A stretch of 64,000 nucleotides of DNA from Arion vulgaris. Lineage: Eukaryota > Mollusca > Gastropoda > Stylommatophora > Arionidae. The position numbers and the translations under genes were made by a program. The notes under the pieces are model-generated. The model was not told the DNA's origin. It saw only the letters and a program-made list of their open reading frames with translations, and made no database searches. Positions 30,393 to 40,640 of this stretch are shown here, in pieces. The stretch's first letter is position 1; every line of letters starts with the position of its first letter. The DNA lies in the NCBI GenBank assembly GCA_020796225.1, contig CM036774.1:25465692-25529691 (forward strand), read 5' to 3'.

Positions 30393-31255
30393 GTGTGTTT
30401 TACGTCACATCTTCAGCACAACACAACCCACTTGTCGTGGAGGCAGAGGTTCAGGCATTAATTTCTGAGAACGCATCTGAGCATGATGTAATCATTTATA
30501 CGGATGGTTCGGTGATTCGACATGTGCGGAGCTCGTGGGCTTTCACTGCTCAGGTCGGAGGTGATGTTGTGAAGGAAGACAGTGGTGGTTTTGCCGTGAC
30601 TACGAGCAGTCTCACTATGGAAATCATGGCGGTTACCAAAGCGATGATTTGGCTAGAATCACAGACTTTTATCCATGCATGTTTTCTCAGTGACTCAATG
30701 AGTATGCTCAGGAAGATTGAAACAGGATGGGCTAGGAGACATTGGATAGAATCGCTGGGGAGGTCTAAGCTGACAAGGATCAGTTTTATTTTGTGCCAGG
30801 GCATGCAGGTGTAAGGGGAATGAACGTGCGGATAGGCTTGCAGGTATGGCTGCTGTCCAAAGCGGACGAGCAATGGACCAGGCTGATATTATAAATTCCT
30901 TAAGGGAGAGAGGGCGTGTACATAATTCACGTAATAGTGGTGAATCCACAACACTAACCAGACTGCAAGAACTCAAAGTTAAGTGTGGTGTAGCTCGACA
31001 AGAACGCTATGCTGGCAGACAAAGATGAATTGTAAACCAACAAAGAACCGGTGTCGTTAGTCGCCACATGCTGATGGACATACTGAGGGAGAGATCGGAG
31101 CACTTATGGATTAATTTGTTCGACGTGCAGTGATGGTGATCCGACGACTAAACTAAACTAAACTAAACATCTTCAGCACCATTTAGAGCTCTGGTGCTTA
31201 TCCTTCGACGATGTGTCCGGTTTCAGCCAGCGTTTACTCGGTTCGCTCTCCGTTC
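30393..31255 (+). mobile_element. S-H SINE hosting the I-like LINE
   Basis: gttttacgtcacatcttcag before the insert, and caccatttagagctctggtg, ttatccttcgacgatgtgtc and cagcgtttactcggttcgct after it. Uninterrupted relatives are at 38850-39005 and, reversed, 36908-37070. Confidence 0.7.
30407..31179 (+). mobile_element. I-like LINE 3' part with 13-bp TSD
   Basis: Element 30420-31166, flanked by perfect acatcttcagcac at 30407-30419 and 31167-31179, inside an S-H SINE. It reads HNPLVVEAEVQALISENASE, the RNase H start HDVIIYTDGSVIRHV, LTMEIMAVTKAMIWLES and CFLSDSMSML, giving the acidic residues (D in YTDGS, E in MEIM, D in LSDS) of RNase H, then DQADIINSLRERGRVHNSRN. The tail is (ACTAA)n at 31148-31166. 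One frameshift near 30775 separates the domain from the tail. 5' truncated just before RNase H. Confidence 0.88.
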
Positions 31256-31391
31256 TGTAGCCATCTAGTGTTTTTTACGGTGTGGGGTAGCTATCCCCAC
31301 CTCCTTAGTCGCCTCTTACGACATGCGTGGCAGGTAACAGTGGTTCTATTCTTTACACTCCAATTTGGACCCCGGTAACCACTCGGGCGGT
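31255..31391 (-). mobile_element. S-A SINE 5' half, variant
   Basis: Reverse S-A head: ggtaaccactcgggcg at 31374-31389, atgcgtggcaggtaacagtg, with a variant end gtgttttttacggtgtgggg shared with 56895-57032. Confidence 0.75.
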
Positions 31392-31407
31392 TTAAGATCT
31401 GATATAG

Positions 31408-31452
<45 letters not shown>
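31408..31452 (+). repeat. (CT)n microsatellite
   Basis: About 45 bp of CT repeats. Confidence 0.95.
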
Positions 31453-31453
<1 letters not shown>

Positions 31454-31687
31454 CTGATATAGATCCAATCTACAGCCGTAGAGTACAATAAGTTAATACA
31501 GTATTCTGAAACTAGACCGACCACCTTCATATCTATAACGAAGCTACTTAACGGCGACTTGTGACGTGACCAGGTCAATATGGCTTCCATTTCTACACCT
31601 TGCACGTGCCGCTCCGTGCTAAAACTGTTGCAGGCTCAATTATACAGACGTGCAACTACTGTTCGTACCTTACTTAACATTCACAAA

Positions 31688-31935
31688 GGAAGTCTGTGGC
31701 TAAGTGGTTAATAATTTGTGACGGTTGTGGGTTCGAATCTGGAATACTCCGTTCTATTCACGAAGGCATTTTTTCTCATAGACCCTTAGGATTGCTGTCG
31801 AAGCTACGGAGTTAGTGCTTTGTGCAATACTTCTCGGCAGGTAGCGTGCTGTTTCTGCGGAGAGGGACTGAGCCATATGGGGTAAAACCCGGTGCAATGA
31901 AGTCAATCCTTCGGCTTTAGACCCTTTAAGGGAAC
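31688..31935 (+). mobile_element. S-D tRNA-derived SINE
   Basis: Head gtctgtggctaagtggttaa (A box) and gggttcgaatct (B box, 31729-31740). Body ctacggagttagtgctttgt, cgtgctgtttctgcggagag, tatggggtaaaacccggtgc. End aatccttcggctttagaccc. Best forward copy of S-D. Confidence 0.85.
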
Positions 31936-32249
31936 GTTCGAAGGTTAATGGTCAGAGAATCGTCGATACTAAGTTTTGAGTGAATCTGATGATTCTGCCT
32001 TAGATTTGTACTGGAAGTACTGACGATAGATCACGTTCTTTGTACTTCATTATGGCAGTACGAAGGTAGATAACAGAATGGATATATTTGAAATTATTGA
32101 TTAAACAAACAAAAATACTACTTTTGTTTCTTCTTGAATCCGTTGTGGATAAATATTGTGCATTTCAATCACAGTGTCTTACTCGGATAATGTGCCATCT
32201 TCATATTCAAGGTTGAACGTTTAAATGGTCTAAAGTATTCCATAACCCT

Positions 32250-32945
32250 TAATGACTGACTTCACTGCACCAGGTTCTATCCCACATGGCTCGATCTCTC
32301 TCCGCAGATGGCACGTTCCCTACAGAAAGTACTGCACAAAGCACAAACTCCGTAGTTTCTACAGCAATCCTATGTGTCTCTGGAAAAAAAATTCGTGAAC
32401 AGAAAGACGTGGTCCGGATTCAAACCCAAGAATTACGGAACACTAGGCAAAGCATTCCTCCCCATGAGGTCATTACCTTGTAGTGGTGGGGAGGCTTGCG
32501 TGCTCCAATGATACAGTGAGCTATGACGGCGGAACTTATGTTCCCGGAAGGGTTACCCAAGCCGGAAAGGTCACTGAAGAGGGGGCAGACAAAGCATGGT
32601 TTCCTGGTCCTCCAGGTTGGGGGTTGGGTTTCGGACTAACGATCCCATCCTTTAAAAAAATTAAAGTTACGGAAACAACAACAAACATACAACTGGCTCC
32701 GACACGAAAACTGCACTGAGATGGACTCCAGAGGGTAGGCGAAAGCGTGGAAGACCCAAGACGACCTGGAGGAGAACGATAGAGCAAGAGCTGAAGGAAA
32801 TTAATCATAGCTGGAACACAATACAGAGGAAGGCCATGAACAGGGAAGAATGGTGTACGTTTGTTGCTGCCCTAAACGCCAAGGGCGTAACAGGCTAAAG
32901 AGAGAGGAGGCAAAGCATTACCATTTAGCCACAGAGACCTCCCTA
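32250..32945 (-). mobile_element. S-D SINE split by an internally deleted LINE
   Basis: 32250-32456 carries the reverse S-D body (gcaccaggttctatcccaca, ctctctccgcagatggcacg). The tRNA-like head resumes at 32908-32945 (ccatttagccacagagacct). The insert is flanked by 12-bp repeats aggcaaagcatt at 32445-32456 and 32908-32919. Confidence 0.82.
32457..32907 (+). mobile_element. Internally deleted LINE, 451 bp, 12-bp TSD
   Basis: The 5' part (gtagtggtggggaggcttgc, gggttacccaagccggaaag, ggtcctccaggttggg) matches the leader of the RTE-like element at 50640-50803 (minus). From about 32700 it switches directly to a LINE 3' end reading RWTPEGRRKRGRPKTTWRRT and WCTFVAALNAKGVTG. EN and RT are absent. The perfect 12-bp flanks show it inserted as one unit. 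Confidence 0.85.
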
Positions 32946-33014
32946 AGTCAAATGATGTGAATATTTGAGACTTTCTGTCTGCTCCTCATATTAAATAGCC
33001 AAAGGGCAAATTTA

Positions 33015-33425
33015 CCAACCCTTGTCTTTTCAAGAGGTTAAAACCCTCATACAGAGAAAATCTGCAGTAGACTGGAAGACAAACACTGGATATGATTATA
33101 GAAAAGACTCCCTCAAAGATCTAAGCAGAACAGACCAGGTCATTATATTTCGACTACGCACCGGACATTGAAGACTCAACAAACACTTATATAGACTAGG
33201 AATAAGTCAAACAGCTCTCTGCCAGTGTCAGCAGGCGGAACAGACACTAGAGCATATCCTGCAAGACTGTCCTCTCCTGGGTGAGCTGAGAAGCAACATG
33301 TGGCCACACCCAGTCGACCTGAAAACTAAGCTTTGGGAAACCTGACAGACCTGAAGCTGACTGCCCAGTTTGTGGTCGCACAGTAAATTAAGCGTATGAC
33401 CAGAGATCGCTGAAGAAGAAACAGT
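33015..33425 (+). mobile_element. Jockey-like LINE C-terminus
   Basis: The plus strand reads SRTDQVIIFRLRTGH, a stop, then LNKHLYRLGISQTALCQCQQ and EQTLEHILQDCPLLGELRSN (C-x-C-x8-H-x4-C knuckle), followed by HPVDLKTKLWET. It ends gagatcgctgaagaagaaac. The stop replaces the residue after RTGH. Confidence 0.82.
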
Positions 33426-33507
33426 ACCATCTGCTCAATGAAGGATGAAAATTGAATTCAATGAATCTCCAACATGTTTTGTATTTTGTTCACATCATAT
33501 CCTCTTC

Positions 33508-33665
33508 TTCTTCTTTGTTTGCGCAACATAAACCGCTAGTTAAACCATTCTCTGTGTGGTCGGTATCATAATTTGTGACTTTGAGCGTGAGTACGTTGTG
33601 CTAGTTAGGCGCCTACAGACCCGCAGATCTGGTTTCTGTATGCTCTTTTATTCAGATTTTTTCTA
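33508..33665 (-). mobile_element. S-B SINE fragment, diverged
   Basis: Reverse S-B: cttcttcttctttgtttgcg, gagcgtgagtacgttgtgct, agttaggcgcctacag. Confidence 0.55.
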
Positions 33666-33671
33666 CCGTCT

Positions 33672-33915
33672 TCTACAACAGAATATCAGGAAAGAAAGCG
33701 AGAGGAGACCACGAAAAAGATGGCATAGCAGAAATGAAAATCGTGGCATATCCTAAAGGACGTAGCCATCAACCACTGGCATAGCAGAACTCTGTCAAAA
33801 AAAAAGAAAAATAATAATTATCACCAAAGCCACTAGAACAGCGCAGGACAGAAACAGAAAACCACGACATTAGGCAACAACCCGGTAACTGCGTGACGAC
33901 AAAAGAAGAAAGGAG
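33672..33915 (+). mobile_element. LINE C-terminal stub with a nested 43-bp insert
   Basis: Reads NIRKESERRPRKRWHSR and resumes after the insert toward caggacagaaacagaaaacc. The homologous, less interrupted copy is at 62300-62490. Confidence 0.65.
33721..33789 (-). mobile_element. 43-bp S-C stump with 13-bp TSD
   Basis: Insert 33734-33776 is the reverse complement of the last 43 bp of S-C (cgtggcatatcctaaaggac, gtagccatcaaccac). Perfect flanks tggcatagcagaa lie at 33721-33733 and 33777-33789. Confidence 0.88.
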
Positions 33916-34489
33916 ATTCTACTACCTGTATAGGCAGGAACCCAGAAAAAAAGCATTACGCAGAAGAACTGCTGTCAAGGTGAGAGGCAGGGCGTGGCAA
34001 GGACAGGGAGAACTCTACCAGGTAGAAATCAGACGCTGTTGAGAACAAACCCCACGTCGACATCCCCACCATCATCATCATCATCATCGACAACTACTAC
34101 CTTGTATCAGATGAGAATTGGTGAAGCGTAGCGAAGAGTTGGATGAGATAATTACCAGGGGAGAAAAGCCAGGCAAGCAGAGAGAAAAGAATGAATCAAT
34201 GTTGACATACAATTGTCTTTCAGTTAGTTCCCCTTAGGACAGTACTGACACTTGAAATAAAGGTTAGGCCTGTCAACCGTGCTCGTGATAGTTACTGGGG
34301 AAACAGGCAGTTTCAAGAAAAAGCATACAAAAAAACATAGCTATTATAAAAATGTACATTCAGGATAGATAAGGCAAGGGTGAAAAACACACACTTGTAT
34401 AAAAACAATAAGAAAATATGAAGGTGAAAATGGGAAGCTGTGGAAGGGAGAGAGAAATACTGTGATACCAACAATCGGATTTTTAAAAA
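33916..34489. other. Unique intronic sequence, ATC microsatellite
   Basis: (ATC)n at about 34069-34088. Otherwise nothing recognised. Confidence 0.45.
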
Positions 34490-34965
34490 AAAACATCTTC
34501 TTCAGGGATCTCTGGTCATGCGCTTGGTTTACTGTGGACAACAAACTGGGCAGTCAGCTTCAGGTTTCCTTCTTCAGCGATCTCTGGTCATGCGCTTAAT
34601 TTACTGTGCGACCACAAACTGGTCAGTCAGCTTCACGTCTGTCAGGTTTTCCCAAAGCTTAGTTTTAGGTAGACTGGGTGGGGTCACACGTTGATTCTCA
34701 GCTCACCAAGGAGAGGACAGTCTTGCAGGATATACTCCGGTGTCTGTGTCGCCTGCTAACACTGGCAGAGAGCTGTTTGACTTATTCCTAGTCTATATAA
34801 ATGTTTGCTTTTTCATAATCATATCCAGTGTCTTCTAGTCTACTGCAAATTTACTCTGTATGTGGTTTTGACCTCCTGAAAAGACAGGGGTTGGAAAATT
34901 TGCTCTTGGTCCTGCCATCCTTAGCCAAGACATCGCCACTCTCATTGCCTGCAATGCCCACAGGT
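34490..34965 (-). mobile_element. Jockey-like LINE C-terminus with duplicated 3' end
   Basis: Reverse match to 33015-33425: ggacagtcttgcaggatata, cactggcagagagctgtttg, and upstream a frame with VGIAGNESGDVLAKDG, the end of RNase H. The terminal block (cttcttcagcgatctctggt / cttcttcagggatctctggt) occurs twice, about 75 bp apart, as in the copy at 26553-26889. Confidence 0.8.
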
Positions 34966-35038
34966 AATTAATTTTGCTAATTATAAGCAACATTGGAATA
35001 AATCCTTAAGGATATCATGTACATCAGATGGCATGTCT

Positions 35039-35365
35039 CCTCTTCTTCTTCTTCACCGTTCAAACCTTGGTAGGCATAGGTCCGCAACCAAGATTTTCCA
35101 AGACCTATCCAAGGACATCTTTTCCAGATCTTTCCACTCTCTCCCCATTTTCTTGCATTCCGTTTGTAACTCCCGCCTCCATGTGTTCCTGGGTCTTTCC
35201 TTACCTCTACTACATTGGGGGTTCGTCAGAGGGCGTGTCAGAACGTCTTAATGTATGTCCTATCCATCGCCACCTTGTGTCCCTTATCTCTTGTTCCACC
35301 TGCCGTTGTCCTGCTCTATCCCACAGTTCCCTGCTTGTGATCTTGTCATACCATGTCTTCTCTAT
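35039..35365 (-). mobile_element. RTE-like LINE 3' end
   Basis: Reverse of 53700-54046: cttcttcttcttcaccgttc, cttttccagatctttccact, catgtgttcctgggtctttc, atgtcctatccatcgccacc, tgtgatcttgtcataccatg. A deletion replaces part of the middle. Confidence 0.75.
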
Positions 35366-35479
35366 ACGCACACGCAACTAGATAGTTTCCTCTACATGTA
35401 GCAGGCTAGACTAGGGCCTACGTCACTATAACAAAAATGTAGCAGGATGCTTATAAACCTTCGTAAAAAGATATTTATG

Positions 35480-35665
35480 AATTTCATGTAGGTGAGATTC
35501 AGTTTCTAGTCCTATCGGAGAGAGACGATAAAACATAGGGTCCCGTGTTCAAGCTAGTCACGTAAAAACCCAAACCGTTGAATATCGAGAACAGCAGGTG
35601 TAACACCGCTGCTCAGGCAAAATTCATTAGAAATATTTTCTTCTATTTCTACAAAATATTGTCAC
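35480..35665 (+). mobile_element. S-E SINE middle fragment
   Basis: aggtgagattcagtttctag, cctatcggagagagacgata, cagcaggtgtaacaccgctg, tctacaaaatattgtcacca. Truncated by S-D. Confidence 0.65.
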
Positions 35666-35674
35666 CATATTTAA

Positions 35675-35912
35675 TCTGACGGATTGACTTCATTGCACCA
35701 GGTTTTACCCCATATGGCTTGGTCCCTCTCCGCAGAAATGGCACGCCACCTGCCGAGAGTATTGCACAAAGCACGAACTCCGTAGCTCCAGCAACAATCC
35801 TAGGGTCTCTGGGAAAAACTGCACTCGTGAACAGAAAGGTCCGGATTCGAACCCCCGACCTTCGACTCACAAGGCCAAGGGCGTAACCACTTAGCCACAG
35901 AGGCTCCCTTTA
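35675..35912 (-). mobile_element. S-D SINE, near full length
   Basis: Reverse S-D: ttgacttcattgcaccaggt, cagaaatggcacgccacctg, ccggattcgaaccccc (B box), taaccacttagccacagagg (A box). Confidence 0.88.
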
Positions 35913-36059
35913 CTCCTCCTTCCCATGCTTAACATCTCTTTATCTCTATCTAAAGTCAGTAATCCGGGAACATGACACAACCGTACACGGCACAGATGTT
36001 CATTACTTAACAAATCGCACTCCCAAATTAAAACATCCGATCACCTGTCACTTTTTTAA

Positions 36060-36430
36060 CAAAATTCTACCGCTATTCTACAAATACAAAGCAGGCATTG
36101 AAGTGGGAGGCAAGGGGTTCAAGAAAGAAAGGTTGCCCTAGGGAAAGACTGAAGCGAACTTAACTAAGAGAATATTCAGTTCTCTGGATGTATGTTGTTA
36201 TGTTTGTTAGTTCATCGACACTTCCACATAACTTTGCCTGGATGTTTGTTTCTGTTGGACAGTGTTTCATCCGTTGTTGATTCATTAGGTGATAATCTTG
36301 CAGTATGTTCGGTTGTCTGTTCTGTATGTCTACACGCCCATGTGGGTGATGGAGCTAGTCTATGTATAGCGGACTGCTGAGTCCATTGTGTCCAGTTCTG
36401 AGTTGAAACATTATCAACCCGTCTTGCTCC
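36060..36430. mobile_element. LINE fragments: RTE-like (+) then Jockey-like (-)
   Basis: 36085-36180 (plus) matches gcattgaagtgggaggcaag and the following GRPKETLKRT-type region of 873-1174. 36190-36430 (minus) resembles a Jockey-like C-terminal knuckle region (gataatcttgcagtatgttc, ttgtgtccagttctgag). Confidence 0.5.
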
Positions 36431-36477
36431 ATATAGGTAGTGTCATGTAGTAGCTATCATATAGTATTAGTCTTCCC

Positions 36478-36906
36478 TTCTTCTTTGCGTTCGTTCTTTA
36501 CGACCAATTTTAATCACTCTTTGTGATATGTTTGATCTTTGCCAAGAACGTGTATACGTTGCATATTGGTGGTTTACTTGTATAATGGCCTTGATGTGGT
36601 GGCTTTTTATCCTCGAAAGTGGTTATTTGATTCCTTTGTTCATGTGTTGTTTCCTCCAGCTTATCTTGGTAGGAGTCGATATGAAAGTTGGTGTAACCAA
36701 GTTGTTAGTATGTTGACTTTGCAATTCAAAGCTAACGGGAACGATTCTTGGTTCAAGCAAGCTTCGTATCAATACTAGCCTGAGTGGTTACCGGTGCCCA
36801 AATTTGGGGTGTAAAGAATAGAACCACTGTTACTGCCACGCATGTCCTAAGAGGCGTCTAAGGAGGTTTGGTTGAAATTGGATGCACGTGTCCTAAATGT
36901 GTAGAA
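36478..36906. mobile_element. S-A halves in opposite orientation with 208-bp insert
   Basis: 36478-36567 is the S-A 3' half reversed (tgcgttcgttctttacgacc to cgtatacgttgcatattggt). 36776-36906 is the S-A 5' half forward (cctgagtggttaccggtgcc to cctaaatgtgtagaagtc). Together they cover S-A except about 20 bp. Between them 36568-36775 matches no repeat here and keeps a plus-strand frame open to a TAG at 36776-36778. Confidence 0.6.
36539..36778 (+). other. Unidentified ORF stub, 79 codons
   Basis: The first ~10 codons are S-A sequence read in reverse. The remaining ~69 codons (36572-36775) lie in the unique insert. They contain VVAFYPRKWLFDSFVHVLFP and SRYESWCNQVV, rich in W, Y and F and not low complexity. 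I do not recognise the family. It may be a captured coding fragment or chance. Confidence 0.25.
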
Positions 36907-36907
36907 G

Positions 36908-37070
36908 TCAATCTGCTGCCTTGCAGGACGGCTGGGGACAGCCAAAGGCTAACGGAGAGCGAACCCAGTAAACGCTGGCTGAATCCGGACACATCGCCGA
37001 AGGATAAGCACAAGAGCTCTAAATGGCGCTGAAGATGTGACGAAACCCAACCATGCTAAGGCTGCAGGAA
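36908..37070 (-). mobile_element. S-H SINE, reversed
   Basis: tgctgccttgcaggacggct, aacccagtaaacgctggctg, cacatcgccgaaggataagc, aaatggcgctgaagatgtga: reverse of 38850-39005. Confidence 0.72.
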
Positions 37071-37159
37071 TCAGATTGTGAATCAGAGAGAGAGAGAATC
37101 AATACTGTTGTAAGATTGATATCTGACTGGTCAAGTTGGGGAAGGAATCTGGTCATCTC

Positions 37160-37600
37160 GTCCTGGTACGATACAACATAATACTATCTCCTTTTGCTCT
37201 CTAATCCTGTTTTGCATTACAGCGTCAAGATAAGTTGAGATTTCTAGAACGGGATTTTGTGTGCGCTTCATAGTGTTTTTCGTCGCCTCTGTTATCTCTT
37301 AGGTCCACCTTTTGCGTGGACGGCCTTTTATATCCACTGTATATGAGTAACATAGCTCTTTGAGGTACACTGTCTGTTGGTAATCTGCTCATGTGGCCCA
37401 ACCATTTAATTTGCTATTTCTTGATGAAATTCAGTACTGATGTTGTACCCACTTTTTCCTGATGTCTTCATTACTAAACAGGTCTTTTCTTGATACTCCC
37501 AGCATTCTGCGTAGACACTTTCTCTCCTGTCATGCCTAGTTTTCTTCTATAGTTTGATGTCAGCGTTCAGGTTTGGCACTGATATCATAATGTGGAGAGA
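37160..37600 (-). mobile_element. LINE C-terminal fragment
   Basis: Reverse blocks agataagttgagatttctag, ctgtctgttggtaatctgct, cccaaccatttaatttgcta, cttgatgaaattcagtactg, shared with 9600-9870 and 59700-60090. Confidence 0.55.
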
Positions 37601-37914
37601 AAGATTATTGTGTTGAACAATGCTCTTTAAGTGTTCTTTGTGACAAGTTCGTATTTTAAAATTGGCATCATTTGTCAATTTTATATTATATGATGTGGTA
37701 TAATAATTACATGGAAAGATGAACACAACATGATCCTGTACACAGAAACTGACTGTTTATACAAGTCATCGATTTAGCATTAGCAAATATTAGCTGAGTA
37801 CCGATTACTTGGTGAGTTGAAAGCACACGTCTTGCAGCACAGAGAACAAAACTAAACATAACACAGCTGTATCGTGTAGCTAATGATTAGCGTTGTTTAC
37901 ACAGTCGCTCGTGT
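37601..37914. other. Unique intronic sequence
   Basis: No feature recognised in about 310 bp. Confidence 0.35.
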
Positions 37915-38150
37915 GTTGCAAGGGGCCCACAGAATAGTAACACTGCGATCTACAAGGCATGTCGTAAGAGGCGACTGAGGTATGGGCTTAGGGAAGCTAA
38001 TCTAGTAACTAAAAAGTGCCGCAAAAATCAGATTGCTGGTCTACTTGTAGGATAATAACTGGTACAGCATACAATCGCACTTAGGTTCAGATCACATACA
38101 AATCACAAAGAATGGTTTAACAAGTGATCGATACGAATAGTTACAAGAAG
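37915..38150 (+). mobile_element. S-B SINE
   Basis: cacagaatagtaacactgcg, aggcatgtcgtaagaggcga, tctacttgtaggataataac, atcacaaagaatggtttaac, tail agttacaagaagaaag. Confidence 0.82.
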
Positions 38151-38154
38151 AAAG

Positions 38155-38345
38155 AAACACTTGAGCTTTCAGCTTTTCGGCTCGGTACCATGAACATCGT
38201 AACCCTTCGGTTCGGTGCCACGAACACCTTAAACCTGGACAACCTGTGGCTTTTTCTGCTAGCCCGCGGCATTAAACCCGTACTCACAGAGGACTTGTCA
38301 CACCTCCGTCCAACGCGCTACGAACACGCTGGGCAGGCGGACATT
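38155..38345 (-). mobile_element. S-I SINE
   Basis: Reverse S-I in normal order: tail gagctttcagcttttcggct, middle cgtaacccttcggttcggtg, head cggcattaaacccgtactca (B-box region) and cgctacgaacacgctgg. Confidence 0.8.
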
Positions 38346-38834
38346 TTAACTTGATTCATGAAAGCAACCCATTTCTATGTCTGGAATTCTGATCCCAAGA
38401 AAGCGATCACAAAAGATGAAGAAGATAAAACCAGAAGACAAATATGATTCTAGTATTCAATATCCCATGAATTCTGTCAGAATCAAGGAGCAGCATCAAT
38501 AATTCATCAATGCTGAACGGTAGCTGGGTATTTGACTGGCAGACACACCTGAACTCCACAAGAGTGTCTGAATTAAACATGAACCTGCTTGCTCTATTGA
38601 ACTATCGGTTCAATCATTTACTAATTGAAATCAATAACAGTCAGGCTTCCGATGAGGATGTTATGACTATAAAATTGTTTTTGATGTGGACACGGTTGGA
38701 TTCACTCTACTACTACATTCTCATTTGACTGAGACGGTCACTTCAGAAATTCATCTTCATCACCATCATCACCTCTCTCTCGATCGTTCTTTTTGGCCAT
38801 TTTGATCATTCTAGAGTGATATATAAACAGCCTT
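38346..38834. other. Unique intronic sequence
   Basis: About 490 bp; no repeat family or exon-like frame identified. The frame at 38510-38728 has no splice context. Confidence 0.35.
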
Positions 38835-38849
38835 TGCCAAGAAAGTATA

Positions 38850-39005
38850 TTTTTTTTACGTCGCATATTCAGTACCATTTGGAGTTCTGGTGCTTGTCCT
38901 TCGGCGACGTGTCCGATTTCAACCAGCGTTTACTGGGTTCGCTCTCCGTTAGCCTTTGACTGCCCCAGCCGTCCTGCAAGGCAGCAGGTTGATATATTGA
39001 TTTAG
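38850..39005 (+). mobile_element. S-H SINE
   Basis: attttttttacgtcgcatat, tcagtaccatttggagttct, ttcggcgacgtgtccgattt, cagcgtttactgggttcgct, cgtcctgcaaggcagcaggt. I cannot identify the promoter class. Confidence 0.72.
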
Positions 39006-39321
39006 GGTAGCGACACTTAGACGATCTACCCTCCCGGCTTGTTGAGCGTCATTTGTCCAGGATCATCATATCTACCATATTTATATCTGCAAGATTTACG
39101 CGTATAACTTCTTCAAATATTAACCCATTCAATATTCTGAAGTGATATACTGTCTCGGTGAATTATTTAAGAGCCATTATACTTATGTTGCAGGGGCGAA
39201 ACTGGCATCGATTGGGTAGAGAATAGTCAACTAGAAGATTTGCATTTTGCAGATGATATTACCTAGTTAAGTAAAGACAATCAAGATATGCAAAGAAAAA
39301 CAGATAACTTGTCCTTTATAG

Positions 39322-39720
39322 CATGGGTTCCCAAAGTGGGCGGTACAGCCCCCAGTGGGTGCTGAAGCTTTCCAGGGGGCGATAGTGGGTCAAGAAGCAT
39401 TTGAGGGAGTTTTTTTCGTGATTTTTGCGATTGAATGGTCATTAAGAGTATGAACTCTGCATTTTAATTCATTTTATGCCCATCTTACACGATCCATTTC
39501 TTCATCAAGTTTCTATTTAATTTATATAATAATTTGAAAATTGACCATGTATGACAGAAATATATATCAATTTCCTATGTCAATGTGAAAATAGTGCATG
39601 TATATATATATATATGGAAACGGGGAGGGGCGTTGGCAAACTGTTATAATGGGGAGGGGGTGTTGCATAGGTTATGTCGTGCAAAGTGAGTGGTGGGCCG
39701 AAAAAGTTTGGGAATCTATG
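39322..39720 (+). mobile_element. MITE M2 copy 1
   Basis: 399 bp; left catgggttcccaaagtgggc, right aaaagtttgggaatctatg, giving imperfect inverted ends around TTCCCAAA. Contains (TA)n at 39600-39616. No clear 8-bp flank repeat (ctttatag versus ctctcaat). Homologous to 42580-43018 in the opposite orientation. Confidence 0.72.
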
Positions 39721-40232
39721 CTCTCAATCTATGTTTTCAATAGCATCAAAAGTTAGACAAAAGCAACATCAGCTTTTAAAAGTCTAAATAAAATATGCAA
39801 CAAGTTATATAGTATTAAAACTAAATTACGAATTTTCAATTCAAATGTTGTATCAATCCTAACATATGCTAGCGAGAGTTGGAAAATGACTAAAGATATA
39901 GAAAGCAAGTTGAATGCATTTGAAAATAGATGTCTCGAAAAATAATGAATATAAAATGGAATGAATTCAGGAGAAGTGATGAAATCAGAGACATGTCTGG
40001 TCAACCACTAGTGACAACTGTTATAAGAAGGAGAGGATGGAGATATGTTGGACACGCCTTGAGGAATGATCAAAGAATATCAAAGTAGGCATTGAAGTGG
40101 GATGCAAAGGGTTCAAGAAAGAGAGGACGACTTAAGGAGACCCTGAAACGAACTTTGCTGAGAGAGGCAAGAAATATCGGTCCCATGAAGGAGATTGAGC
40201 AAGTTTCCCAGGACAAAGCGGTATGGAGACTT

Positions 40233-40640
40233 GATCATACCAACTAGACTGCAAGAATTCCAAGTCAAAAGTGGTGTAGCTAGACAAGAGCACTATACTG
40301 CTAGCCAAAGAAAGATAGTAAGCCAACATAGAACTGGTGTCGTTAGTTGCCATACACTGAGAGATATACTAAGGAGGAGATTAGAGCACTGATGCATGAA
40401 CTAATTGGTTTGATGTCCAGTGATGATGATCCGACGATTAAACTAAACTAAACTGAGAGACATACTGAGGAGGAGATCGGAGCCCTTATTGACTCTAATT
40501 GATTCCAAGTGTCAGTGATGATGATCCGACGATTAAACTAAACTATACTGAGAGACATACTGAGGAGGAGATCGGAGCCCTTATTGACTCTAATTGATTC
40601 CAAGTGTCAGTGATGATGATCCAACGATTAAACTAAACTA
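40233..40640 (+). mobile_element. I-like LINE 3' end, tail repeated in tandem
   Basis: 40240-40454 reads the I-like end (TRLQEFQVKSGVARQEHYTA, then HTLRDILRRRLEH) to a (CTAAA)n tail. Two extra copies of the last 95 bp follow (gagagacatactgagg at 40455 and 40550). Flanks agcggtatggaga (before 40233) and agctatatggaga (after 40640) form an imperfect 13-bp target duplication. Confidence 0.82.

Noticed and set aside
30280..30468. Plus-strand 62-codon ORF
   Set aside because: Starts in an (AT)n microsatellite and runs into S-H SINE sequence.
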